A stretch of 64,000 nucleotides of DNA from Nectonema munidae (lineage: Eukaryota; Nematomorpha; Nectonematoida; Nectonematidae): assembly GCA_030549495.1 (NCBI GenBank), contig JAUIRK010000185.1, positions 434,001-498,000 on the forward strand. The letters are read 5' to 3'. A program made the position numbers and the translations under genes. Below, piece after piece: positions 34,795 through 46,388 of this stretch; within the stretch, counting starts at the first letter, position 1, and each line of letters opens with the position of its first letter. The notes under the pieces were generated by a model. That model saw only the letters and a program-made list of their open reading frames with translations, was not told the origin of the DNA and did not search any database.

Positions 34795-37466
34795 TTACTC
34801 GCAATGTTCACACCACACCCACCACCACTCAAATTTTGCTGTAAATTTTAGAATCCTAGCCGTTAAACTGGTTTACAAATTCTAGAAGAACGTCGGAGGA
34901 TTGGTTCACACTCAAGCTCTTCCGAGTTAGGATAAGTTTTAAAACTAGACAGAGTTCGCCTTTGAACCTCGATGTCTTTTGTCCTTTCTAGAATTTTAAT
35001 ATTGAGGTTTACTTAAATGTTGAAGACGCACGAAATGTACTGAGTCCTCTTGTCCATTTTGATGACGGTTTTTGCATAGTTGGAGTTAGCTTCGAGAATC
35101 TCTACAACCTCTCTATCAGGGTCATACATACTTCTGCTATTAAAACGCTTCAGTAACACTTCACAAAACCAGGAAGGTAGGACCTTACTCGAAGAACGCC
35201 TTTAAAAAAGTGAAGATACGTTAGCATTAGGAGCGGATGGCATGCAGAGATTCAGATAGGACATCTTGCCAAGCGCTTAATGGTAACTGCTTCGATTCTA
35301 ATGCTAGAATCGAGCATGGTTGTTTTGCAGATACCATTGTATCTTTCACACTGGCTGGTTCCTCTTTCAATTGTATGCAGTAGTATTACGTGTACTAATT
35401 TCAAGCTGAAGCAAAAAAAAGCTTGAAATCTTGCAATGTAAAAGTAGCACCTCGGTCAGAATAAATACTCGCTGTTAGAGAAGTGCAATCTTAACAAGGA
35501 AAGGCAAAGGGGAATCTGTGGTATTCATCAATAATAGTGAATAAGTAGCGACAACCTGAAAATAAAGTGACTGGTACTTTGAAGTCAATAGAAAGACGCT
35601 GAAATGGAGCTGTAGCTTGAATTATAGTACAAGGTATGAAGAATTGGGGTTTTAATTTAGCACAGACAAGACACGACGTACTTCATCAAATGAGTATGCC
35701 ATTCAGTTCCCCCTAGGAAGCAGTGACACCACATGTCCGAGATAAAACAGAAGTTCTGTTTTCCACTGCATAATTTTGTTGTCTTTGATCTTTCCATGGT
35801 TTGCAGGCTTAAACATAAAAGATAGTGCTTGCTGGTCAGTGACAATTGTAAATGTTTTCTCGCTAAAAAGTTCCTCCATAAAGGTCTGTCAGCCTATAAG
35901 AGGGTGCCTGCCCCCGATTGCTTTCTCAGAAGCATCAGTTTCTACAACAAAGGGTAAATTCTCATAGATAACTTTCACAGCAGATTTTTCAATTCGTTGA
36001 ATGCTTTTATAGCCAAAGGAGGCATAGGAAAAAGCTTTTTTTCGACCAGTGGTCGAATTCTTAAAGAGTAATTTGGTAACCATTTAGTGAACAAGCCAAG
36101 ACATTGCAAGGACATGGAATCGGACGGAGGAGGCATTTGCAGAAGGGGTTTCATACGCTCATGATCAGGTTTACAATCTCTTCAATCCCTGGCAAGGGAT
36201 AAGCATCGAGCAAAGTAAAACGGTTGATGGTTTGAGAAAAATCAAGCGCTTCTTGTTATTAGAGCCAGAGGTCACAACAACTTGAGCACGTCATGGAGAA
36301 AGATTAGGCTCGACTACATCCTCTCGGAGCATCTTTTGAACCTCTTTTTCAATGAATTTAGCATCTTCAGGATAATATGTTCTATATCTGGTGGCAATTG
36401 GGGTGCATTCAGGAGTTTTTGAAACAGTTTTACATTATTATACTTGATCTTGGTGAGAGCACACACATTGAGGACATCTTGTTATCCTCCAAAAGAAACG
36501 TTGATACTTTGGCGAAGTTTTAGAAAAGGTATTCCAAGTATTATGTCAGTGCAAGAATTAGGAAGCAAATGAAATTAATTTTCTCATATTTACGTTCATT
36601 CATCGTGGGATCTAGCGTGCAATACTCAGACAGTAATAGTAAGAGCAGAAGCCATGGAAATAACAGAATCTCTCCAAGCACTTTCACTGATAAAATTTTT
36701 GGAACTTCCAGTGTCTATGAGAGCAGTCAAAATTTTATTCTTTACTTTGACAACTTTGGTAATGGGAAAAGAACTTTGACCTTGGCTAATGTGAGCTGGA
36801 GTCACAGCATAAGTAGAAGAACAAATGTTTGATGAAGCAGAAGGGCATAGTTAGCAAAGTGGCCCAGTTTACATTTTTGACATACCTTATCTTTTGCAAC
36901 ACAATTACGACGATTATCTTTTGGATGACGACTTCCTCCGCTGTTGAAGCATTTGCCATTCGAAAAATGGGTTTCGGGGAATGTAGCAAAAAGCTTTACA
37001 GATTCAGGCACATTTTGAGAATCCTTCGAATCAGCCAGAATATTCTCAGAAGAATTAGTTGTAGTTGCAGTAGCTACAAGTGTAGAAGAGAGGAGTAGGA
37101 ATTCAGAAAAATTTGTTGTCGTTATTGGAAGACGCTTGAAAGTCCGCCCCTCCAATAATTTCAAGGTTCACTGACAACTTTATTTTCAAATGAAAAGCCT
37201 ATTCGCCCCCAACAATTTGTTTTTTTTAAACTAGTGTATATGCAAATTTAATTAAAATATTTTCGCTGGAAGTATAGTATTTAAATTTCACCAATTTTGT
37301 AAAAAAATATAAAGTAGTCTTATAAATTTAGGTATGCGCTGAATACACTCTATTTTAAAGGATTGCTTGAATATTTCGTTTCCCGAATTGAAAAAAAAAT
37401 TGCCCCCCCCCAATAATTTTGAGGATTTGCGCCCCTGAACTAAATATTCGGTCGCAATGTTCACAC
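34795..37466 (-). mobile_element. Ty3/Gypsy LTR retrotransposon fossil
   Basis: A decayed minus-strand copy. Parts in order from high to low coordinate: nucleocapsid zinc knuckle (about 36870), aspartic protease (about 36730-36690), reverse transcriptase (about 36350-36000), RNase H (about 35980-35880) and remnants of the integrase region down to about 34870. Similar 30-bp stretches containing tcgcaatgttcacacca at 34800-34820 and 37446-37464 may be what is left of the long terminal repeats. It is broken many times over and looks old. A hAT-type end with a C run has landed near its 5' side (37160-37440). Confidence 0.7.
37380..37440 (-). repeat. hAT-type terminus with C run
   Basis: The plus strand ends gatttgcgcccctg at 37438. 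Inverted it reads CAGGGGCGCAAATCC followed by tcaaaattattg and a G run. The same end type occurs at 20653 and 53640. Confidence 0.45.
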
Positions 37467-37469
37467 CAC

Positions 37470-38500
37470 AAAGGATATTTCTATTAGGAACAAAAGAAGA
37501 AAAAAGTAATTAATTTCACTTCAACAATCCAGCTTTGACAACCACAGTAGAAATGGATTTGGAAGACAGTAAGAAAAGTTGTGAAAGAATGGATGAAGTT
37601 GGACCGGAGAAAGTGTGGATTGTGAAGTAAAGGTCAAGTGAACGCAGGGGAAACGTGTTTTCATGTCTGAGTGAGGAGCAGGGTTCTAAGAAGTTAATGT
37701 TTTCGGGAAGATTTTTTGTAGTATATAGTAGAAAAAACGTGAGAGGTGTGAATACGTTCTATTATTTCTGAGAGATTTGTGAGCAAGGTACTAAAGAGAA
37801 AAATTTTCAGTGTTTCTCTTGTGTTCCTGAATTCTGGGTTTACGGGTGTTGTGTTTGCCTGAAGTAAACTTTTTTCAAGGTAACTGATGTTGGACAAAAA
37901 GAGCGTTACCAAGCGGCTTCTGAATTTAATATAGTTAAAGGCTGTGCACCAATTACGTTTGTCCTTCGTATTGACGTTTTGATGCCTTTCAAAAACTAGC
38001 AGATGATGATTCGCCTCAAAAATTGACTTCCTATTTTGAATTTCATTGCACCGGAGGAGTAAGAGAGAGGTAAAAAGTTGCTCCAACTATTTCTGAAAAA
38101 TTGTAGATTGTTTATGGAAGAACCTTGAGTAATTATTACAAAGTCCCTGTCACAAATATTTGGAGATAGACACACTTTTAAAAGTACTGCATGATCCAAA
38201 AACAGAAGCATGTGCTTGGTACTTGCGCTTAACTTTGATTTGTACAGTGACCTTATCGAGAAAACAAACGAGTTTGTGCTGATTTAGTTATTTTGTGGTT
38301 TGCCTCTTTCTGAATTACCATACATGGTAGTAAAGTTCCTTATAACTTAAATCTCATGGCTAGCACACATCGTCTTTTATTTTTGTAATGCTTTTTGTTT
38401 ACTTGCTTGTTGTTGAAGTTGAATAAATAACGAATTAATGCTTTGTTTTAAGTCACCATTATTTTGAAATTAAATTTAGAGATAATTTATCATTAGTCAG
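37470..38500. other. Unassigned stretch between repeat blocks
   Basis: A 130-codon open frame at 38086-37694 (-) has no recognisable motif. It could be part of a repeat-borne gene or chance. Nothing else is seen. Confidence 0.35.
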
Positions 38501-38504
38501 TATG

Positions 38505-38645
38505 GAAGAAAGGCCATAGTGAAAAGCCAGCGAACCATACTAGAACGCATAAGAAGGAATCGGAAAAGAATCCCTGCTTCAAAGATATATTTTGCTAATG
38601 AGAGGCAATTCCTCCAATTAGATGATCATAATGATAATTACAGGT
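38505..38645 (+). pseudogene. Possible mariner transposase scrap
   Basis: One frame reads RTILERIRRNRKRIPASKIY, then FANERQFLQLDDHNDNY. This recalls the segment around the first catalytic Asp of mariner-like transposases (KILFTDEK-F-VD---N-QNDR), but with the Asp replaced by Asn. Too short for certainty. Confidence 0.3.
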
Positions 38646-38756
38646 AATAGCTTCTGGTATTTAATTAATGGCAAGGTCTTAGGACATGTGAACCAAGTTT
38701 TGCGGATAGAATTTCTGTACGTTTTTTTCAAAAATAAAAAGTTTTTCTAATTTCTT

Positions 38757-39010
38757 CAGGTAATAAAAGATTATATAATTCAAGTCCATCTTGCGTTGCT
38801 GTCAAAGTCCTTGAGTTTTCTGTACAAATATATCTTGACAGTCTAACATTAGGTGCAAAGTTTTACTCCAATTCATCAAATTCATAATTTTTATTACATG
38901 AATTAAACGATTGCGTAATCAGCATCAATCATGCCTAGATAATTCATCATCATCCGAATCAGTGTGATTGATAGTAGTTGGCAGTTCACTGATAATTCAA
39001 CCTTTTGTAA
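38757..39010 (-). pseudogene. Joined fragments of a piggyBac and a pogo element
   Basis: 38757-38880 is nearly identical to the piggyBac segment at 43035-43165 (both contain tcaagtcca, gttgctgtcaaagtccttga and gacagtctaacattagg). 38885-39010 is the inverted 3' end of the pogo family present at 49480-49620 (same cactgattcggatgatga). The join, ending ttggagtaaaac on the minus strand, is shared with the locus at 43170, where the pogo part breaks at another point. Confidence 0.65.
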
Positions 39011-39165
39011 AAGCAACTTTGACTAAATGTATCATTAAATTACATGTTATATTAAATTGTGTAAAGTTTGCAAAAATCCATACTGAAAAAATTGGGCATG
39101 GGAATTAATAATCTTGGATGGTAAAGTCAAGGACTTTGACAGAATATGTAACTTTTAATTTTAAG

Positions 39166-40068
39166 TACCTTTTTGGATTATAAGGCTCACTTTGAATGTA
39201 TTTTTTCCTAAGATAGTACGTCTTATAATCGGTAGTGCGTCTTAATTTTTTTTTACTTTCGAATCAATTTTTTATTCTTTTATATAGTCAATTTAATATA
39301 ATAAATTTTCATTTTATTAAAATAATTAAATTTAGTTTTTTTACTTTAGGAGAAATTTAAATATTGATTTTTGTTTTCGATTTTTTTAATACTCGTGTTG
39401 AAAAAATTCAAATGGCACCTGTAAAAAGACATGCTTACCAAGCAATTTAGAACATTATAGCGCTATTAGTTACTCGATTAAACATGGAAATAGAGCGGAT
39501 GAAGGCAATTTAATATAAATGAATCAATGGTAAGCAAATGGAGAAAACAAGATGATCCACGCCAAGTAAAAAAGACAAAACAAAGTATTAGAGGAAACAA
39601 AGCGAGATGGCCATAGTAGATAATACTGAGCTGAGCAGTAGGTCATTGAACAAAGAACGGCAGGTAGAAGCGTTTCAACAATGTCAATTAGGATCAAGGT
39701 AAAAGCAAAATGAAAATTAGCAACTTTGAGGCGCTTTCGGCTTATACAAAAACTACAATTTCATTGAAAATTCCAGAAGATTAAAAAATGTTAGATATTT
39801 TAAAGAAAGTTGCAGCTTGAACAATATCCATACGCACCACAGGAAACAAGAAATCGTCTTTTACTGTTGTTTTTAGTTGCCAGGCCAATGGCCGGAAACT
39901 ACCTCCAATGATTATTTTTGAGAAAAACTTCGAAAGGATTTCATTGATAGTGTTAAAACTCAAGTTAAAAAAAACTCATTCTGATCTTGAAAATATTCCA
40001 GGTGGATTAATAACTGAATAACCACAACCCATGGATATTAGTGTCATAGATCGTTTAAAGGCAAAATG
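39166..40068 (+). pseudogene. pogo/Tigger-like transposon, copy 1 (truncated)
   Basis: Begins TACCTTTTTGGATTATAAGG, the terminal repeat type of CENP-B/Jerky-like pogo elements. The N-terminal DNA-binding region is readable: MAPVKRHAYQA, then SYSIKHGNRA, WRKQDDPRQVKKTKQS and RGNKARWP. Later come KSSFTVVFSCQ-like pieces of the DDE core. It contains internal deletions and stops, and it ends abruptly at AAAGGCAAAATG inside another repeat (40069 onward). It shares with copy 2 both a deletion near 39750 and about 120 bp of sequence upstream of the terminus. Confidence 0.7.
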
Positions 40069-40866
40069 AGTTTTTATTTCCTCACAACTTAAAGAAAGTT
40101 ATGAAAATTTGAAAATTTTACTTGAATTGATAAAATATGAAAAGTATAATTGGGATATTTGTGGAGATTTCAAAATAATTGGTTTGCTTTTGGGAATGAA
40201 GGGTGGATATGCAAAGTATCCTTGCTTCCTTTGTTTATGGAACAGTAGGGACAAAGAAATGCATTACACAGAAAATGTCTGGCCAAAAAGAACCTTTTTC
40301 AAAATTGGGTGTCATAACGTCAAGTTTACTTCACTGGTACAGAAAGAAAAAGTCCTTTTACCACCACTCCATATCAAACTTGACCTTGCAAAACAATTCA
40401 TCACGGCTTTGTCTTCTGACAGTCAGGCGATATGTGAGTTGAGGCGAATGTTTCCAAAAGTTTCTGAAGCAAAGTTAAACGCTGGTATATTTGATGGTCC
40501 TAAACTTAAAAAAATGCTCAATTCGAAATTTTTGAAAGTCAGATGACGAAAAATGAGAAAAAACATGGATGGCATTCAGAAATGTTGTTGATGGCTTCTT
40601 ACGGAAGGCTGACAACTTTAAGGAATTGATTTCAGAACGGATTAAAAGTTACAAAGAGTTAGAATGTCAATTAAAATGCATTATTTCCTCTCATTTGGAT
40701 TTTTTCAAGCCAAATCTTCGAGATGTTTCACCAAGATATTAAAGAGATGAAAAAGCGGTACCAAGGAAGATGGGATGAAAGTATGATGGGAGATTACGTT
40801 TGGAATTTAACTCGGCAAAGTTTAGATGAAAACAAGCCAAAGAGCCCAACTAATATACGATTTTGA
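40069..40866 (+). pseudogene. Repeat-borne protein of an uncharacterised family
   Basis: A 145-codon open frame at 40109-40546 reads KIIGLLLGMKGGYAKYPCFL, then LCLW, PPLHIKLDLAKQFITAL and SEAKLNAGIFDGPKLKKML. In other frames follow ADNFKELISERIKSYKEL and, near the end, MFHQDIKEMKKRYQGRWDES and GDYVWNLTR. From memory, this combination (PLHIKLGL-K-FV-AL ... FHQDI--ME-RYQGRWD--MM-DYCW) recurs in many copies in hydra, insects and crustaceans and is carried by repeats; I do not know its accepted name or activity. This copy is broken by frame changes and its N-terminal part is displaced by the pogo insertion. Confidence 0.6.
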
Positions 40867-41699
40867 TTTTTTTTTGTATTTTTCTAAAAAATAAACATTT
40901 GAAAAAATTTTAATATGAATTTTAATAAACATAAAATCATTTTGTCACACATGTATATACAAATATATATGTATATGCAATTTATTCAATTTGAAAAAAA
41001 TATATGAAAACTTATAGCAGTGCAAAAATAAAGTAGATTTTCAGAATCAGCAGCCTTTAGAAAAACATTAAAAAATTTGAAATGTAATGTTGAAGAATGG
41101 CAACACACAAACTATACAATATTACCTTCTAATCCAAATGTTTCAGACGATTTCTCTAAAAATAAATCTAAGCTTTGAAAAAAAAATTTGACTAAATCAT
41201 CTTCAGAGCTTTTAGCTTCCCGAATGAAAATTTGGTTTAAAAAACATCGTTTTTAGTTAGCATGCGCTGCTTTAAATCTTGATGTTTGGCTTTTATATCG
41301 CACAAGCATCTTTTACAAAAAGCTTTAGACTCATCGTCACAACTCTAGCTCCAATCTTTAAAATGTTCACTTTGAAGCCATTCTCTGCGAAACTTTTGTA
41401 TGTACTTTTTATTTTGTTGCGACAGGTACATTAAGTTATACTTATTCTAAAGTCTATTCAAAAAAATTATTGTGTTAATAGCATTCTATAAACCTGAAAA
41501 TATTATGTAGACATAAAAACTTTGGAAATTTTTCTGGAAAAGTTATAGGAATAGCACATGCTCTCATTTCTAAATATTTTTGTAAGCAAATTTTTTTCTC
41601 AAATATATAGGAAAAACACAATATTGAAAAAAATATTTTTATTTCACATTATAAAATTGTTAAACCAATTTTTTTTGAAATAAATAAAAAAAAACACAA

Positions 41700-43171
41700 T
41701 ATTAAAAATGGAAATAATTTTATTTCACATTTTCAACACAACAAGAAGTGAATATATTTTTCGACTGAAGAATGATTTGTACAAACAGTTTTTCACAGCT
41801 TTGACAACAGTTACGAGTGGATTTCCTGCAAAAGTTACATTTCTTTGGTTTGGTTGAAATTACTTGTTTTTCGCTTTCCTTGTTTTTCACGCCAACTAGT
41901 AGGATGCAGCACTTTGTATCCTTCAACAAGCGACTGTTATGGATTCCTTTTTTCATCATTTCAAGAGCTAGCTTTACAAAAGTTTTTCAGGAAAAATCTG
42001 ACTTTGTGAAACCATTTTTTTCGCAATCACAAAGCTATTAAAGCATGCTACGTCTATAATATTATAAAACACAATCATTGGCCAACGAACACTTTTTCTT
42101 CTGCAAGTAAATTCTTCGATATTTTCATTTAATTGATCAACACCTCCTTTAGTATTATTATAAAGATGGATAGTCTCTGGTAGAGAAGATAGAAGTGTAT
42201 CTCGAGCATAAAAACTGCTGTTCAAAAGGATTACACAACGGTTATTCTTGGGCACAAACTAAAGTAACAAAAAAAAAATTTCGTTGTTGAACAGATATTC
42301 TGAAGAATTTGGAGAACGTCCTTTAACATTTCTGAAAACTTTAGGAACTTCTTTTTTGTTACAACGAAATGTGCCAAGTAGCGTCATGTTTTTTCAATCA
42401 AGTGGCAAGCTAGTTTATGACTGGTGAAAATTTTACCAGCGGTGATATTTCTACCAGTATTGAAGTATGCCTTGCATAAATTCATAACAACTTTTTCGGC
42501 AAGATTTCTTTCTCTCTGCTCGTTTTGCCTACCACAATATATTATGGATTTTAAAGCAAATCCCGTCTTAACTTGACAAAACCAAAAAAAAATTTTAATC
42601 ATACTTTTTTGGTTTTTATGCTAAGTAGGATTTTCCAGGTAGTATACCTCTGTAAGGTAATAGTTGCTCATCTACTGTGAGAAATTCTACAGTAATGTAA
42701 AGTTTTCTTAAAGACAACACAAAAAGTTCCCAAACTTCTCTGATCGCAGCCATTTTGTCTTCTTTTTTTCTTGCTTCTCTGGTTGATTGGTTGTCAAAAC
42801 GGAGACATCTCAGGAAAAATTTCATTCGATTAAGTGAAATTCAAGCTCTGTAAAAAGGACGAGAATCATTTTTATCAAAAAAGTCTTCTATGTCATTAAA
42901 GTTATCACAATCTGCACCTGAGCGTCCAAAAAAGAGTCCATTTCCTTATAACTAAAACGATTATACACATCATGTTCAAACTTACCTAGATGTAGACGGC
43001 CATGTCGACTTTTCGATTGGAGCATCTCAAAATATGTCTTCTAATTTCTTCAGGTAATAAAAGATTATATAATTCAAGTCCATTTTGCGTTGCTGTCAAA
43101 GTCCTTGAGTTTTCTGTACAAATATATCTTGACAGTCTAACATTAGGTTGCAAAGTTTTACTCCAACATCC
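41700..43171 (-). pseudogene. piggyBac-family transposon, second copy (decayed)
   Basis: Minus-strand pieces follow the piggyBac order. GLELYNLLLPEEIRRHI (43100) is N-terminal. Next come MKFFLRCLRFDNQSTREARK (42825) and LTVDEQLLPYRG with the first catalytic Asp (42660). QVKTGFALKSIIYCGRQNEQ and LAEKVVMNLCKAYFNTGRNI follow (42580-42440). Then NTKGGVDQLNENIEEFTCRR with the third Asp, WPMIVFYNIIDVACFNSFVI (42170-42030), and the C-terminal cysteine-rich zinc-binding tail (CNFCRKSTRNCCQSCEKLF, to 41720). At least four frame breaks separate them. It is a different subfamily from the element at 15506, closer to canonical PGBD sequences. Confidence 0.8.
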
Positions 43172-44285
43172 TGGCATCTACAATCCATTGAAAGATAGTG
43201 GCATAATTTGCACACCGTTGCTTTCTGGCTTTGGTATATGTATGTTCGCCCTCTGTCATTCAACGCTCTCACGAAGCTTGCATTTTGTCTTTAAACGATC
43301 TGTTGACACTAATATCCAAGGGTTGTGGTTATTCAGTTAATCCACCTGGAATAAATGCAAGATCAGAATTAGTTTTTTTAACACTATCAATGAGATGAGC
43401 GCGCATAGAGTCTCAGATCAGCAGGGACGGTAATGAGTTGTGATATAATAACCTGGTCTTTTCACGTATATTTAATTCAGCCACTCTTTCATCTTTTGTT
43501 TGTCCATCCAACCTTTTGAGTTAGCTTTGATAATGACACATACTGGAAAATTTCCTTTCGATGTTTTTTTCAAAAATAATCATTGGAGGTAGTTTCCAGC
43601 CATTGGGCCTGGCAACTAAAAACAACAGTAAAAGACGATTTCTTGTTTTCTGTGGTGCGTAATACTGTTCAAGCTTCAACTTTCATTACATTATGATTCA
43701 CTAGGATGTCAAATGTAAGTGGGACCTCGTCCATATTAAATGTTCTAGTCGGATTTTATTTACAGTAATTTTGTTTGTGCAGTAAGTGCGAAAAATATTT
43801 AGCATTTCTTTATAATCTTCTAGCAGTTCCTGCGTGCGAATATAAAGATTACGTCTTTTCGTAAAACGAAAGCACCAAGAAGGACCTCCTTAAAAGTTGC
43901 TAATTTTCATTTCATTTGCTATTGCTTTTGCCTTGATTCTAATTTACAGTGTTGAAATGTTATTATCTTCTAACTGCCACCTCGCTTTGTTTCCTTTAAA
44001 ACTTTGTTTTTTCTTTTTTATTGGCGTAAGTCATCTTCTTGCTTTCTTGATTTTCTTACCATTGATTAATTTATATTAAATTCCATTGCAGCCGCTTTAT
44101 TTCCATGTTTTATCGAGTAAGTAATAGCGCTAAGTCTAAAACTTGCTTTGTAAGCATGTCTTTTCACAGGTGCCATTTGAAAATAGAAAACAAAAATCAA
44201 AATTGTAATTTCTTACAAAGTAATAAAACTAAATTGAATTTATTAAATGGACTATATAAAAAAAATTTAATACATAAAAGGATAA
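43172..44285 (-). pseudogene. pogo/Tigger-like transposon, copy 3
   Basis: On the minus strand, MAPVKRHAYKASFRLSAIT at about 44188-44130 starts the CENP-B-type DNA-binding region. The DDE core follows: PTRTFNMDEVPLTFDI (first Asp, near 43745), ENKKSSFTVVFSCQA and WMDEQK-like text. The C-terminal part ends in CQWIVDA at about 43175, where it joins the piggyBac remnant. It keeps sequence (43700-43900) deleted from copies 1 and 2. It has several stops and has lost its outer termini. Confidence 0.7.
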
Positions 44286-44344
44286 AGGTAAAGGTAAACT
44301 TACCGTGTGGTGTTTTCATTGAGAAGACATAATTGTGCCGCTTG

Positions 44345-44437
44345 TATCGAACGATGAGAAAAGTAGGCTTGATGCAGGATCGAACCCAAGACTTTGAGTT
44401 ATCGAAACCCAGTATCTAACCAACCATACTCAAAATA
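44345..44437 (-). repeat. tRNA-like SINE fragment, second family
   Basis: The minus strand reads gtatggttggttagatactg (A box), then cttgggttcgatcctgcatc (B box). The anticodon stem does not pair and there is no acceptor stem, so it is not a functional tRNA. The tail differs from SINE copies A and B. Confidence 0.5.
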
Positions 44438-44589
44438 ATTAAAAATGGATTTGAAAAGTTTAAAGTAATTTCAAAAATTTTATATTCTGAAAATTGAAAT
44501 GTTTTTATAAAAAAAATTTGAAAAATTTAAATGTTCACTTCATTCCATACACAAGACTAAAAGGCACACTGTTGATTTTAGAAGAAGAA

Positions 44590-46174
44590 GAAAAATATTA
44601 GGTTGCATAGAAACTCATATATGAAAAACAATACATTAAAAATTGACATTTAAAGCACGAGGACAAAAGGCAAATTAAATATACTTTATGGAGATTGCAT
44701 TTAATTTAATTTCTCGAAAGCTTTTTCAAACCGTTAACGATATTCAGGATAAGCCAGTTAATCAATTCATAGGCCCTTTGTCGTAAACTATTTCCGAAAA
44801 TATTAGTGAAGCTCTGTTATAATATTATAAGCATGAGCTCTACTCGTTACAAAACCGCTCCAAGGTTATGTAAGGAAAAATCTTGGACTCGCCTTGTTTT
44901 GTTGTTCACAAAAGAGCTATGATTGGGGTTCCACCATCTAAACAATTTCTAGCACCCAGTATGAAGTAAACTTCCCCTGCAAAACCAGAATAAATTTCGT
45001 CTCAAAATAGAATCTGAGATAACTTGTCCAGTGAGATCTATTTCAATACACGAGTTAATTGCAATGACTGGATTCATGCATATGTTATTTGCATCATTGA
45101 TAAAAGAAATATCACAAAGAACAACGGATTTTTTGTCATCTATAAAATCAAATATTTTTTTTTGAGCCAATGACGAAAGAACCTTTGATTTTGCCAGTTC
45201 TGAACTTTTTATTAGCATTTGTAATATTGACAATTTGAACGAGAGGCAAAATGCCATCACCTGTGTGAATGAAAAGGTTTTTGTAATTTTGCAATTGAGA
45301 TAAAACAGCGTCGGGTATACTTCCTATTCATATTTGGAGGGTAGCGCCATCTTTAACAATATTTACTGCAATATATTTACCGATAAGTTCTACCTCTTTG
45401 GAAACAGGATGCACTCCGTGTTCTTGTAAAAACTTAATCATATCAATAATTGTGCCAATGTGCGAGATATGAATCACATCTCCAAAGAATTTGTGGATTA
45501 GATATGACAACGATCTTCTTTGCATATTTTACAGTAGCCCTAACTATATCCACATTTGTGCGTAGCGTAAAAATCTTTTACTATCAGGAGGAGAGACTTA
45601 AACGCAATATAAAGCCGCCAAATTCCAGTATTAAATAATCGTTGAATATCGTTAAAGAAAATTGGAAATCTCCATTGCTTCCTCTAATCGCTGATCGAAC
45701 ATTACTTCCTGTAAACAGAGAAAAATCCCGAAAAATTCATTTGGACTCGTCACTTAAGTGCTCTTCAGGATCTTTAGTGTAAATACGAACTATTTCAATG
45801 TCTAATAAATTTTTTCTTTACTATTTGCTCTCATAGCTCATTCTAAGGAGGGTGTGAGGTCGCTGCAGCACCATGAATGAAAACTCACACCTTTGATTCA
45901 ACACTGGTAGCTACTGCAGCTTCCTCCATAGTTGGCTTTATTGGAGACTTATTAAGTTAAGGATTAATAGCGCGTTTGCACCTTTATAATATGTACAAAA
46001 TAATATAGGTGTTATTTGTTTCCTGAAATAATTGTTTAAAAGTAAGGACATTTTTGATTATAAATATGGCAGGATAAAATTTTTTAAATTAAAAAAATAG
46101 ATAAATTTAAAGTTATATAATGAAAATTAAATATCAATTTTTATTATATAGTTTTATTATGTAATCTGTTATAC
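44590..46174 (-). pseudogene. Inverted pseudogene copy of the CoA-transferase gene
   Basis: Read on the minus strand, this follows the gene at 46389-47798 from its upstream region through the coding region to the 3' UTR. Recognisable pieces: the ATG context ataatcaaaaatg (about 46068), YYKGA (45985), DVIHISHIGTIIDM (45490), LIGKYIAVNIVKDGATLQ (45390), KKIFDFIDDKKSVVLCDISF (45150) and CIEIDLTGQVISDSI (45035). The N-terminal region has a frameshift leading to an early stop, large parts between residues 60 and 190 of the parent are lost or scrambled, and the C-terminal half is frame-shifted. Even the 3' UTR (tttgccttttgtcctcg) is kept. It is head to head with the intact gene, with only 38 bp between the two arms. 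Confidence 0.9.
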
Positions 46175-46388
46175 ATTTAGCTATAACAAAAAAAATAGAA
46201 ATAAAAAATAAAGTATAACAGAGTACATAATAAAAGTAAATAGTAAAAATCTATTTTTTTAAATTCAAATTTTGTAAAAAGATTTTGATTATTATAATTT
46301 ATTTAGCTAAATTTTCATTACATTATTTAAATTTGTCTATTTTATTTTGAGTTGAAAATTTTTTATTCTGCAATAATTATAATCAAAA

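Noticed and set aside
44345-44437. A functional tRNA gene
   Set aside because: A and B boxes are present but there is no paired acceptor or anticodon stem.
44949-45525. Two open frames as a second working CoA-transferase gene
   Set aside because: They are separated pieces of an inverted, frame-broken copy lacking large parts of the domain.
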